34,173 nucleotides of DNA, taken from assembly GCA_015065965.1 (NCBI GenBank), contig SVPH01000028.1, positions 1 to 34,173 of the forward strand, given 5' to 3'. The position numbers and the translations under genes were made by a program. The notes under the pieces are model-generated. The model was given only the letters and a program-made list of their open reading frames with translations. It was not told where the DNA came from and ran no database searches. Positions 14,365 through 21,943 of this stretch are shown here, piece by piece; positions within the stretch are counted from its first letter, which is position 1; every line of letters starts with the position of its first letter. This stretch comes from Oscillospiraceae bacterium. Its GTDB lineage: Bacteria; Bacillota; Clostridia; Oscillospirales; Acutalibacteraceae.

Positions 14365-15273
14365 TTATATTTTGGAGATATCTTCAACCGTCGGCATTGA
14401 TGCCTGTGCACCCATTCGGCTGACTGATATACTGCCCGCTTTGTTTCCCATATCGCATGCTGCATAAATATCTCCGCTGTGAAAATACTCCAAAGCCATT
14501 GCAGCCGTAAAACAGTCACCTGCCGCAGTTGTATCAACAACTTTGCTTTTGTATGCAGGCATCAACCGCAAACATTCACCGTCCCACACTGAGCATCCCC
14601 TTGAGCCGAGTTTAAGCACAACATACTTTGCCTTGCTTCTCTCCATAAGAATCTTTGAGGCTTCGAGAACAGATTCTTCATCTTTCGGGAAAACACCTGT
14701 CAACATTTCGGTTTCGCTTTCATTCGGTGATATAATCGTAACACCTTGTATTTTTTCGAGTTCAAAAGGTTTGGCAGGTCCGCAATCCACAACGGTAATA
14801 ATATTCTGCTCAATTGCTCTGTTGACACATTCGGTTACAACCTCTTCGCTGATTTCAAACTGAACAAGCAGAAGGTCTATATCATCCGTAATGTGTTCTG
14901 CGGCAGATGCAGCATCTATTTCAGCATTTGCACCTTCATAAACAATAATGCGGTTATTTCCCTCGCCGTCGAGTATAATGGCGGCAAGACCTGTCTGACT
15001 GCCCGATGTAGATACACCTGACACGTCAACATTGTTATTTTTCAGATTTTCCAGCAGTTTCTGACCGTTGGCATCATCGGCAACTTTTCCGATAAGTTTT
15101 GTAGCCGCGCCTAAACGCGATAATCCTATCGCCTGATTTGCTCCCTTTCCGCCATTTGAATATCCGTAATCCGTTCCGAGAAGATTCTCGCCTGCCTGCG
15201 GAATTTTATCTGCTCTGAGAATTAAATCCATATTAATACTGCCTACGACCGCAGCACGAATATTGCTATACAT
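14365..15273 (-). CDS. rbsK: Ribokinase (PfkB family)
   Basis: 302 residues. PfkB signature 1, YSNGGKGANQAIGLSRLG (about 38-55), has the ribokinase-type GGKGANQA sugar-binding loop. Signature 2, VVDTTAAGDCFTAAMA (about 243-258), contains the anion hole and catalytic Asp of DTxAAGD. The N-terminal VVGSINMDL is also ribokinase-like. It phosphorylates ribose (or a related pentose or hexose) at the 5/6 position using ATP. It lies 14 nt after a ribulose-phosphate-3-epimerase-like gene, and the pair probably forms one catabolic unit. No ribose ABC transporter is adjacent, so the true sugar may differ from ribose. The SD before ATG 15273 is modest (GGGGG). Confidence 0.88.
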   Translation of the reverse strand: MYSNIRAAVVGSINMDLILRADKIPQAGENLLGTDYGYSNGGKGANQAIGLSRLGAATKLIGKVADDANGQKLLENLKNNNVDVSGVSTSGSQTGLAAIILDGEGNNRIIVYEGANAEIDAASAAEHITDDIDLLLVQFEISEEVVTECVNRAIEQNIITVVDCGPAKPFELEKIQGVTIISPNESETEMLTGVFPKDEESVLEASKILMERSKAKYVVLKLGSRGCSVWDGECLRLMPAYKSKVVDTTAAGDCFTAAMALEYFHSGDIYAACDMGNKAGSISVSRMGAQASMPTVEDISKI

Positions 15274-15287
15274 ACTTATCCCCCAAA

Positions 15288-15950
15288 TTACAGAACTTCT
15301 CTGAACTCGGTTGCCGCCTGCTTTAGTGTTTTACCTTTAAGGAACAGACTGCTTGTTCCGAGCACAAATATTTCAGCACCGCAACGGCTGAGTTTTGCAC
15401 CGTTTTCAACGCTTATATTTCCGTCAACTTCAATTGGAATATGTGAACATCCGCATTCATCAAGAAACTTTCTGGCATCAGAGACTTTTCTCTCTGCTCC
15501 CGCAAAGATTTTCTGACCTGCAAAACCGGGGCTTACAGTCATTACCAGTGCCATATCAATATAATCCGTCAGATATTTCATGCTTTCAACTGGTGTTTGA
15601 GGATTGATTGCCATACCTGTTTTGCAGCCTTTTTCCCGTATTTGAGAAAGAGTACGCTGTATATGAACCTCCGATTCGCAGTGAACACAAAGATAATCGT
15701 TTTTATCAAGATTCATTCTGTCAATAAATCTCGACGGTTCATTAACCATCATGTGAACATCCAAAGAAATATCCGTTATTGACTTTATTGAATTAACCAA
15801 ATCAAACCCCAAAGTTATATTGGGCACAAAACATCCGTCCATTATATCAATATGCAAATAGTCTATACCAGCATTTTTCAGTTCGTTAACCGATTTTTCA
15901 AGATTCATCAAATCCGCACACATAAGGGATGCCGATAAAAGTTTGCTCAT
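15288..15950 (-). CDS. Ribulose-phosphate 3-epimerase family (Rpe or allulose-6-P epimerase)
   Basis: 220 residues, (beta/alpha)8 barrel. Motifs: SASLMCADLMNLE (about 6-18), YLHIDIMDGCFVPNITLG (about 31-48), LDVHMMV (about 63-69), VMTVSPGFAGQ (about 136-146) and IEVDGNIS (about 172-179). These supply the paired His/Asp metal and catalytic residues (HID, DVH, EVDG). Housekeeping Rpe usually reads SxLSADF; here it is SASLMCADL, a small deviation that fits the allulose/allose-6-phosphate branch or a secondary Rpe. It is first in an operon with ribokinase behind a strong promoter. The product would feed a keto-sugar phosphate into the pentose-phosphate pathway or glycolysis. Exact substrate uncertain, so no symbol is given. 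Confidence 0.82.
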   Translation of the reverse strand: MSKLLSASLMCADLMNLEKSVNELKNAGIDYLHIDIMDGCFVPNITLGFDLVNSIKSITDISLDVHMMVNEPSRFIDRMNLDKNDYLCVHCESEVHIQRTLSQIREKGCKTGMAINPQTPVESMKYLTDYIDMALVMTVSPGFAGQKIFAGAERKVSDARKFLDECGCSHIPIEVDGNISVENGAKLSRCGAEIFVLGTSSLFLKGKTLKQAATEFREVL

Positions 15951-15978
15951 TTTATATCAATCCTTTCCGATTGTCTTA

Positions 15979-16007
15979 ATTGTAATTGGTTTTCACTGAC
16001 TTGTCAA
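15979..16007 (-). promoter_or_regulatory. Promoter of the epimerase-ribokinase operon
   Basis: Minus strand: TTGACA (16002-16007), 17 nt, TACAAT (15979-15984). Confidence 0.75.
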
Positions 16008-16097
16008 TCAACAAAAATCATATTGAATTACATCTGCTCGTTTGATATAATAAAATTCAAGAAATTATAAATATTTCACGGCTGATTGGAGAAATCA

Positions 16098-17078
16098 ATG
16101 AAAATCGGAAACTTTGAAATAAACGGTTACGCGGCTCTTGCACCGATGGCAGGCGTTGCAGACAGAGCCTGCAGGGAACTCTGCATCGAATTCGGAGCAG
16201 CATATGTTGTGACCGAAATGGTTAGTTCAAAAGGACTGACCATGCATGACAGAAAATCTGACACCCTTATGATGCTCGGTGAAACCGAAAAGCCTGCGGC
16301 TGTGCAGATTTTCGGAAATGACCCTGCAACAATGGCAGAAGCGGCAAAAAAAGCAGCAGCAACAGGATGCCAAGCGGTTGATATCAACATGGGCTGCCCT
16401 GCCCCTAAAATTGCGGGTAACGGCGGCGGAAGCGCACTGATGAAAGATCCTGACCTTGCTGCAAGAATAACAGAAGCATGCGCAAAAGCAATTGATTTGC
16501 CGGTTACGGTTAAAATCCGCGCAGGATGGGATGAAGCAAACCTCAATGCCGTTCATATGGCAAAACTTCAGGAAACCGCAGGCGCAGCGGCAATAACCGT
16601 TCACGGCAGAACAAGAAAACAGATGTATGCTCCGCCCGTTGACCTCGATATAATCAAGCAGGTTAAACAAGCGGTTTCAGTTCCTGTTATCGGCAACGGT
16701 GATATAGTTGACCCGATTTCTGCCGAGAATATGTATAAAACAACAGGATGCGATTTTATAATGATCGGCAGAGGAGCGCTCGGCGCGCCGTGGCTTTTCA
16801 ACCGGATAAACGAATATTTCAAAAACGGAATCATATTGCCTGAACCGCCTATTGAAGAACGCATGGAAACAATGATTCGCCATATTGCAAAACTCTGCGA
16901 ATACAAAGGCGATTATATCGGCATGAGAGAGGCTCGCAAACATTCCGGCTGGTACATAAAAGGCGTAAGAGGTGCGGCCGCATTAAGACAGGAAATAGGT
17001 GCGTTGGAAACGATGGATCAACTCCGCGCAGTTGCAGAAAAGGTAATTGAATCAGCAAATTCTTCTGTTACTCTTTAA
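16098..17078 (+). CDS. dusB: tRNA-dihydrouridine synthase B
   Basis: 326 residues. FMN-dependent TIM-barrel enzyme that reduces uridine to dihydrouridine in tRNA. It shows the Dus signatures APMAGVADRACREL (about 15-28), VDINMGCPAPKIAGNGGGS (about 95-113, with the catalytic Cys), VKIRAGWD (about 140-147), ITVHGRTRKQMY (about 164-175) and VIGNGDIVDP (about 198-207). The C-terminal helical tRNA-binding domain is present (REARKHSGWYIKGVRGAA). ATG 16098 is chosen because GGAG (16088-16091) lies 6 nt upstream; the TTG at 16086 overlaps it. Divergent from the epimerase-ribokinase operon; monocistronic. Confidence 0.92.
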   Translation: MKIGNFEINGYAALAPMAGVADRACRELCIEFGAAYVVTEMVSSKGLTMHDRKSDTLMMLGETEKPAAVQIFGNDPATMAEAAKKAAATGCQAVDINMGCPAPKIAGNGGGSALMKDPDLAARITEACAKAIDLPVTVKIRAGWDEANLNAVHMAKLQETAGAAAITVHGRTRKQMYAPPVDLDIIKQVKQAVSVPVIGNGDIVDPISAENMYKTTGCDFIMIGRGALGAPWLFNRINEYFKNGIILPEPPIEERMETMIRHIAKLCEYKGDYIGMREARKHSGWYIKGVRGAAALRQEIGALETMDQLRAVAEKVIESANSSVTL

Positions 17079-17127
17079 CAAAAAACATAGTGCTTTGTTG
17101 TATAAAACGACAAAAATAATATCACAT

Positions 17128-17176
17128 TTCAAAATCAATTGAAAACGCAGATTTGCTGTGTTAGAATTTTAACAAA
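17128..17176 (+). promoter_or_regulatory. Promoter of the GH-A glycosidase gene
   Basis: TTGAAA, 17 nt, TAGAAT, with TG one base upstream of the -10, lying at about 17139-17168. The -10 context TGTTAGAATTT is identical to that of the GH16 gene at 4633-4643. Confidence 0.65.
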
Positions 17177-17198
17177 TCAATAAAAGGAGAAAATATTT

Positions 17199-18431
17199 AT
17201 GGCTGTATTAATGCGAATTATCGGTTTTATTCTCGCCCTCATCACTCCCCTTGCATCAATGATCGTCTGGGATCCCACAGCATATTTTGACAAGGAAATT
17301 CCTGCCGCAGAAGAAAAAATCGGCGGATTTATGAAAGGCGTTTGTCATCTTGATCCTGATTACACGCTTATTAAAGACGGAAATATTGAATGGTTCCGCG
17401 ACGATATCCCATTCCCTTACGATGCAGACGGAAACCTTTCCAAAAGTTATGTTAATTGGAAAAAAGAGGCTTCCGAATATGTTAAAAACGGAATTAAGAT
17501 TTTTGGTATAACCCCTTACCCCGATGATTACATAGAATACGGTCTTGACCCAAGAAAACCCGAAAGCAAAAAAGGCATTCAGGATATTGCAAGGTTTTAT
17601 GTTGAAGACCTTAAGGGAATTGTCGGCGCATTTCAGGTAACAAACGAAATGGGCATTGACCGTTTCACTCTTCCTCTTACTCTTGACGAAGCCGCAGATT
17701 TTATAGGAATGCAACTTGAAGCAATGTACCCCGTAAGAGGCAATGTTATCATCGGCTATAACCTTGGCGGACTTTCCATTCTTCAACTTCCGTTCAAAAT
17801 GGCAGAATACCATCAATATTGCGATTATGTCGGTCTTGATATGTATCTCGGATGTTTTGAAAGTGTTCTTAAAAACGCAGATCAATATATTACCATTCTT
17901 AATTTTGTAAGAAAAATTACCGGCAAGCCTGTTATTATGTGTGAATTCGGCTATATCGGTTACGGTGAACCCAAAACAGAAGAAGAAAAAACCGCTATTC
18001 TTCAGAGTTACGGCTACAACAGCGAAGAAGAAGCAAGAGCAGATATTGATAATTTCATCAATCGACTTCCCGAAAGCATGAAGGAAGAAATTATTGAAGA
18101 TTACAGCGACAGAACACCCGAAGAGCGCGCAGATCTCATTTTTAACGGCGAATATTCAAACCACCTTTACTGTGAACTTGCAGAAGGTGTTGGTCTTTAT
18201 AAGTATGCGCACACACCTGAAGGTCAGGCAGAGTTCTTTGAATATGTTATTCCAAAAGTTCGCGAACTTGACTATGTAATCGGCATGTGTGTTTACTGCT
18301 GGTCAGACAGCGACAGTTGTTATGTCTGCGGTCAGGCTGACTGCCCTGTTGAAACAGGTTGGGGACTTGTTGACGGTCAGGGTAAACCCAAGCCCTCATA
18401 CTACGCTGTTAAAGACGCTTTTGCTGAATAA
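17199..18431 (+). CDS. Unassigned GH-A clan TIM-barrel glycosidase, membrane anchored or secreted
   Basis: 410 residues. An N-terminal hydrophobic segment (MRIIGFILALITPLASMIVW) acts as signal or anchor. Two retaining-glycosidase strands can be read: FQVTNEMG (Glu150, after Asn, at the end of beta-4; acid/base) and PVIMCEFGY (Glu249, end of beta-7; nucleophile). Their spacing and the NE pair place it in clan GH-A near families such as GH5, GH113 or GH39, but no family is certain. Between the nucleophile strand and the C-terminus is an insertion (about 258-330) rich in Glu and Asp. The end holds a cysteine-rich stretch (MCVYCWSDSDSCYVCGQADC) with five Cys before ETGWGLVD, which could bind metal or form disulfides. 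SD AAGGAG. Single gene with its own promoter and terminator. Confidence 0.7.
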   Translation: MAVLMRIIGFILALITPLASMIVWDPTAYFDKEIPAAEEKIGGFMKGVCHLDPDYTLIKDGNIEWFRDDIPFPYDADGNLSKSYVNWKKEASEYVKNGIKIFGITPYPDDYIEYGLDPRKPESKKGIQDIARFYVEDLKGIVGAFQVTNEMGIDRFTLPLTLDEAADFIGMQLEAMYPVRGNVIIGYNLGGLSILQLPFKMAEYHQYCDYVGLDMYLGCFESVLKNADQYITILNFVRKITGKPVIMCEFGYIGYGEPKTEEEKTAILQSYGYNSEEEARADIDNFINRLPESMKEEIIEDYSDRTPEERADLIFNGEYSNHLYCELAEGVGLYKYAHTPEGQAEFFEYVIPKVRELDYVIGMCVYCWSDSDSCYVCGQADCPVETGWGLVDGQGKPKPSYYAVKDAFAE

Positions 18432-18443
18432 TTGCAACTTTTT

Positions 18444-18475
18444 TGCCCTCCTTAAAGCAGGAGGGCATTTTCATT
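18444..18475 (+). terminator. Terminator of the GH-A gene
   Basis: Stem TGCCCTCC (18444-18451) / GGAGGGCA (18460-18467) followed by TTTTCATTTTTATTTT. Confidence 0.85.
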
Positions 18476-18481
18476 TTTATT

Positions 18482-18510
18482 TTGACAATATCAATAACCT
18501 ATGATAAAAT
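18482..18510 (+). promoter_or_regulatory. Promoter of nadE
   Basis: TTGACA (18482-18487), 17 nt, TAAAAT (18505-18510). Confidence 0.75.
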
Positions 18511-18543
18511 GCAGATAATAACATATAAAAGAAGGTTTTATGT

Positions 18544-20487
18544 ATGTTTAACTATTTCAGAATTGCATGCGCCGTTCCTGATGTTGAAGTTGCAGACGTG
18601 GATTTCAACATTGCCCAGACGGTAAAATATATTCAGAAGGCAAACGATGAAAATGTTGATTTGCTTGTTTTTCCCGAACTCGGAGTAACGGGCTATACCT
18701 GTGCTGACCTGTTTTTTCAGCAGACCCTGCTTAATGCCTCAAACAGCGGCATTAAGGATTTGTTAAAAGAAACAGAAACATGCAGTCCCGTTGTTGCCGT
18801 TGGTGCACCCGTTATGATTGACGGCAGCCTTTATAACTGTGCTGTTATAATTTCCAAAGGAAAAATTATTGGAATCGTTCCAAAAACATTTATACCGAAC
18901 CACGGAGAATTCACTGAAAAAAGATGGTTTTTATCTGCTGCAGACCTTAATAAATCTACCGTAAAATCAAAAATCTTCGGTATTGAAGACGAATATGATA
19001 TTCCTGCAGGTGCTCTTGTTTTTGATGCAAACGGAGTTAAAATCGGGTTTGAGGTTTGCGAAGATTTATGGGCACCGCTTCCGCCGAGCACCGCTCTTTG
19101 CCTTGCAGGTGCAGAAGTAATAGCAAACCTTGCTGCAAGCAACGAAACAATCGGCAAAAGAGATTTCCGCCGCAATCTTGTTAATCATCAGGCATCAAGC
19201 AGCATATGTGCATATGCATTTTGCTCTGCAGGCTGCCTTGAATCTACATCGGAACTCGTTTTTTCAGGTCACAGTCTTATAAGTGAGAACGGCATAATTG
19301 CTACTGAACAAGAGAATAAAATCACATCCGATTACATGATAATCAGCGATATTGATATTGAAAAAATCCGTCATGACAGAGCCCATAAAAGTTCTTTTGC
19401 CGATTGCAGAGCATTCTGCGGCACAGACGGAATTATCACCGTTGAGGTTGATACAAGAGTTTCCGAATCAAACGGTGAATATGTCAAATTGAGCAAACTT
19501 CCCTTTATCCCTTCAACCGAAAAAGAAAGAGTTGAAAGATGCCTTTGCGTTTTTGAAATGCAGGTTGCAGGCTTGAAAAAGCGTCTGCTTAAAACAGGAT
19601 GCAAGCCGGTTATCGGCATATCAGGCGGACTTGACTCAACGCTTGCTCTGCTTGTAAGCGTTCAGGCCATTAAAGAAATCGGCAAACCGCTGAGCGATGT
19701 TATCGGCATAACAATGCCATGCTTCGGCACAACGGACAGAACTTATAACAACGCTCTGAACCTTATGAAATCACTTGGCATAACAAGCCTTGAAATAAGC
19801 ATAAAAGATGCATGTACACAGCACTTTAAGGATATCGGTCAGAGTGCAGACAATTATGATCTCACATATGAAAATGCACAGGCAAGGGAAAGAACTCAGG
19901 TGCTCATGGACTATGCAGGCAGGGTTAACGGTCTTGTTATCGGCACTGGCGATTTAAGCGAACTTGCTCTCGGTTGGTGCACATACAACGGCGATCATAT
20001 GAGCATGTACGGTGTCAACTCAAGCATACCAAAAACGCTGATAAGATGGATAATTGACAGCCTTATCAAAAACGGTATTTTTGCTGAAAGTGCAGAATAT
20101 CTCACCGACATTGTCAACACACCCATAAGCCCCGAACTCTTGCCGCCTGATGCAAAAGGTGAAATTGCTCAGCAGACGGAAAGCATAGTCGGTCCTTATG
20201 CATTGCATGATTTCTTCCTTTATAACATTCTTCGTTACGGATTTGAACCTGATAAAATCTTTGCCCTTGCGAAAAAAGCATTTGCAGATGACTTTGACGG
20301 CGAAACCATAATGAAATGGCTCAGAACTTTCTACCGCCGTTTCTTTACACAACAGTTTAAGCGCAGTTGCATGCCTGACGGCATAAAAATCGGTTCGGTA
20401 GGTCTTTCCCCTAAAGGCGACTGGAAAATGCCGAGCGATGCAAGTGCCGCAATGTGGCTCAAAAAACTTGATGAAATTGAATTATAA
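18544..20487 (+). CDS. nadE: Glutamine-dependent NAD+ synthetase
   Basis: 647 residues, the long two-domain form. The N-terminal nitrilase-fold glutaminase has the full triad: Glu45 (FPELGVTGY), Lys114 (PKTFIPNHGEF) and Cys172 (FEVCEDLWAP). The C-terminal synthetase has the ATP-pyrophosphatase loop SGGLDSTLAL (360-369), MPCFGTTDRTYNNA (about 391-404) and GTGDLSELALGW (about 463-474). It amidates nicotinic acid adenine dinucleotide to NAD+ using glutamine-derived ammonia channelled between the domains, in the cytoplasm. ATG 18544 follows SD AGAAGG. Monocistronic, between a consensus promoter and a strong terminator. Confidence 0.95.
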   Translation: MFNYFRIACAVPDVEVADVDFNIAQTVKYIQKANDENVDLLVFPELGVTGYTCADLFFQQTLLNASNSGIKDLLKETETCSPVVAVGAPVMIDGSLYNCAVIISKGKIIGIVPKTFIPNHGEFTEKRWFLSAADLNKSTVKSKIFGIEDEYDIPAGALVFDANGVKIGFEVCEDLWAPLPPSTALCLAGAEVIANLAASNETIGKRDFRRNLVNHQASSSICAYAFCSAGCLESTSELVFSGHSLISENGIIATEQENKITSDYMIISDIDIEKIRHDRAHKSSFADCRAFCGTDGIITVEVDTRVSESNGEYVKLSKLPFIPSTEKERVERCLCVFEMQVAGLKKRLLKTGCKPVIGISGGLDSTLALLVSVQAIKEIGKPLSDVIGITMPCFGTTDRTYNNALNLMKSLGITSLEISIKDACTQHFKDIGQSADNYDLTYENAQARERTQVLMDYAGRVNGLVIGTGDLSELALGWCTYNGDHMSMYGVNSSIPKTLIRWIIDSLIKNGIFAESAEYLTDIVNTPISPELLPPDAKGEIAQQTESIVGPYALHDFFLYNILRYGFEPDKIFALAKKAFADDFDGETIMKWLRTFYRRFFTQQFKRSCMPDGIKIGSVGLSPKGDWKMPSDASAAMWLKKLDEIEL

Positions 20488-20494
20488 AAATTGC

Positions 20495-20522
20495 GGGCGT
20501 ACTTTTTGTACGCCCTTTTTTC
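20495..20522 (+). terminator. Terminator of nadE
   Basis: Perfect 8-bp stem GGGCGTAC (20495-20502) / GTACGCCC (20508-20515), 5-nt loop, then TTTTTT. Confidence 0.9.
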
Positions 20523-20592
20523 AAAAATATGTGAGTGTTTTTGGCATTTTGTGCGAATAATTAGTGAAAGTGTTAACACGGAGGTGTTCGGA

Positions 20593-21138
20593 ATGGATAA
20601 CGGTGAAAGTACGTACCGCCGTTTCCTTGACGGAGACAAAAATGCATTCGGGGAAATACTCGATATGTACAGTGAAAATTTAATATTCTTTATTAACCGC
20701 TATGTCGGCAATGTTTCAATAGCGCAGGAACTTTCAGAGGATGTTTTTGTGGAACTTCTTATTCATAAAAGAAGATACAATTTTAAAACGTCTTTAAAGA
20801 CCTATATCTTCACTATAGGCAGAAACAAAGCAGTCGGTTATCTTCGCCGCTGTGCAAAGCACCCTGAATGCACCTATGAATATATAGAAAATGAAAGCGA
20901 CCGCCGTAATCTTGAAGATGAGTTTATAAAAAGGGAGCGCGAGCGTGAACTTCACCGCGCCATAAACACCCTGAACGAAGATTACAAAACGGTTTTGCAT
21001 CTTATCTATTTTGAAGATATGAGTTATGAGCAAGCCGCCAAAGTTATGAAGAAAAACAAAAAACAGATTGAAAACCTTGTATACAGGGCAAGGCAAGCCC
21101 TCAAAAAAGAACTCGAAAAGGAGGCAATGCTTCCATGA
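20593..21138 (+). CDS. ECF-type sigma factor heading the serpin operon
   Basis: 181 residues. Region 2 spans about 10-75: FFINRYVGNVSIAQELSEDV is the DAEDL-type core-binding segment, here with ELSEDVF, and TYIFTIGRNKAVGYLRR is the -10-recognition helix. Region 4 (about 125-175) reads LNEDYKTVLHLIYFEDMSYE, then a helix-turn-helix QAAKVMKKNKKQIENLVYRARQALKKE. The ATG at 20593 has SD GGAGGTG (20580-20586); the open frame reaches back into the nadE terminator but that part is not coding. Its last codons overlap the next gene (ATGA). No sigma-A promoter is evident in the 70 nt upstream, so autoregulation from an ECF promoter is likely (inference). Just before the SD is a GTGTTAACAC palindrome. Confidence 0.88.
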   Translation: MDNGESTYRRFLDGDKNAFGEILDMYSENLIFFINRYVGNVSIAQELSEDVFVELLIHKRRYNFKTSLKTYIFTIGRNKAVGYLRRCAKHPECTYEYIENESDRRNLEDEFIKRERERELHRAINTLNEDYKTVLHLIYFEDMSYEQAAKVMKKNKKQIENLVYRARQALKKELEKEAMLP

Positions 21139-21926
21139 AAAACAGAGAAGAATATCTGGCAAGCATATATACCAAAAGAGACATTATTATAACAAAACGC
21201 AAAAAGAAAAAACAAATAGCGGTTTCTGCCTTGTGCATTGTTTTATGCTTGTGTGCATCGGCATTTGCAGTACCAAAAATAATTAACAAAGCACCCGATA
21301 CGCAGTCAACCTCATCAACCACCGCTGCATTAACAGAAATTGCTGAAGAAAACGCTTTGGCAGAGGAACCCGTTCACAATTCAGCAATCACCGAAGCCGC
21401 AAATTCCGCAAACAAACCCCATGCATACTTTGAAGACGGGGAAACAGAAATAATTGAGCGTCTGACCAACACCGAAATCTATAGAGAAACCGCAGAAACT
21501 GCACTTGAAGAAACTTATATCAGCAACATCAAAATTTTCGATTCGAACAGCACACAATTCGGATATATCGATTCAATCGATGCAACACACAACTGCGAAG
21601 AAGGCGAAGTTTCAGCAACAAAAAAATCTTCTGTAGGCTTATACAAAACCGATGAGATTGTTGAAGCCGCCCGCAAAAATCTTACAGAGAGTGAGCAGAA
21701 ATCTCTCGGTAACGCAGAACCAAATGTAACCGTATCACGCAAATCAAGCGGAGAAGAAAGTTACTCAATCATGTTCTCTTCAGAAGAAACAACAGTTATA
21801 ATTACCCTCAATGCAGAAAATCTTGAACTGATTGATAAAAAGATTCTTGCCAACAAAACCGAAAGCATTTCAGGAGCAAGGCCACCCATGACTACAGCCA
21901 AACCTGCATATAACCCTAACGAATAA
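21135..21926 (+). CDS. Putative membrane-anchored anti-sigma factor
   Basis: 263 residues. A short, strongly basic cytoplasmic segment (MKNREEYLASIYTKRDIIIT, then KRKKKKQ) is followed by one transmembrane helix (IAVSALCIVLCLCASAFAV, about 29-47). A roughly 215-residue extracytoplasmic part starts with a Thr/Ser/Ala-rich linker and then has alternating strands and helices (for example DEIVEAARKNLTESEQKSL and SYSIMFSSEETTVIITLNAE). Position directly after an ECF sigma gene with a 4-nt overlap, plus this topology, argues for an anti-sigma factor. The outer part resembles no domain I can name. The proline-rich C-terminus (GARPPMTTAKPAYNPNE) may be disordered. The alternative is a membrane sensor regulated by, rather than regulating, the sigma factor. 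Confidence 0.6.
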   Translation: MKNREEYLASIYTKRDIIITKRKKKKQIAVSALCIVLCLCASAFAVPKIINKAPDTQSTSSTTAALTEIAEENALAEEPVHNSAITEAANSANKPHAYFEDGETEIIERLTNTEIYRETAETALEETYISNIKIFDSNSTQFGYIDSIDATHNCEEGEVSATKKSSVGLYKTDEIVEAARKNLTESEQKSLGNAEPNVTVSRKSSGEESYSIMFSSEETTVIITLNAENLELIDKKILANKTESISGARPPMTTAKPAYNPNE

Positions 21927-21943
21927 AAACAGGGGGAATAAAA

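Noticed and set aside
17079-17105. Terminator after dusB
   Set aside because: Only a weak AACAAA/TTTGTT pairing without a U-tract; not supported.
20491-20592. Upstream extension of the second sigma factor
   Set aside because: The extra codons overlap the nadE terminator, and the ATG at 20593 has a strong, well-spaced SD.
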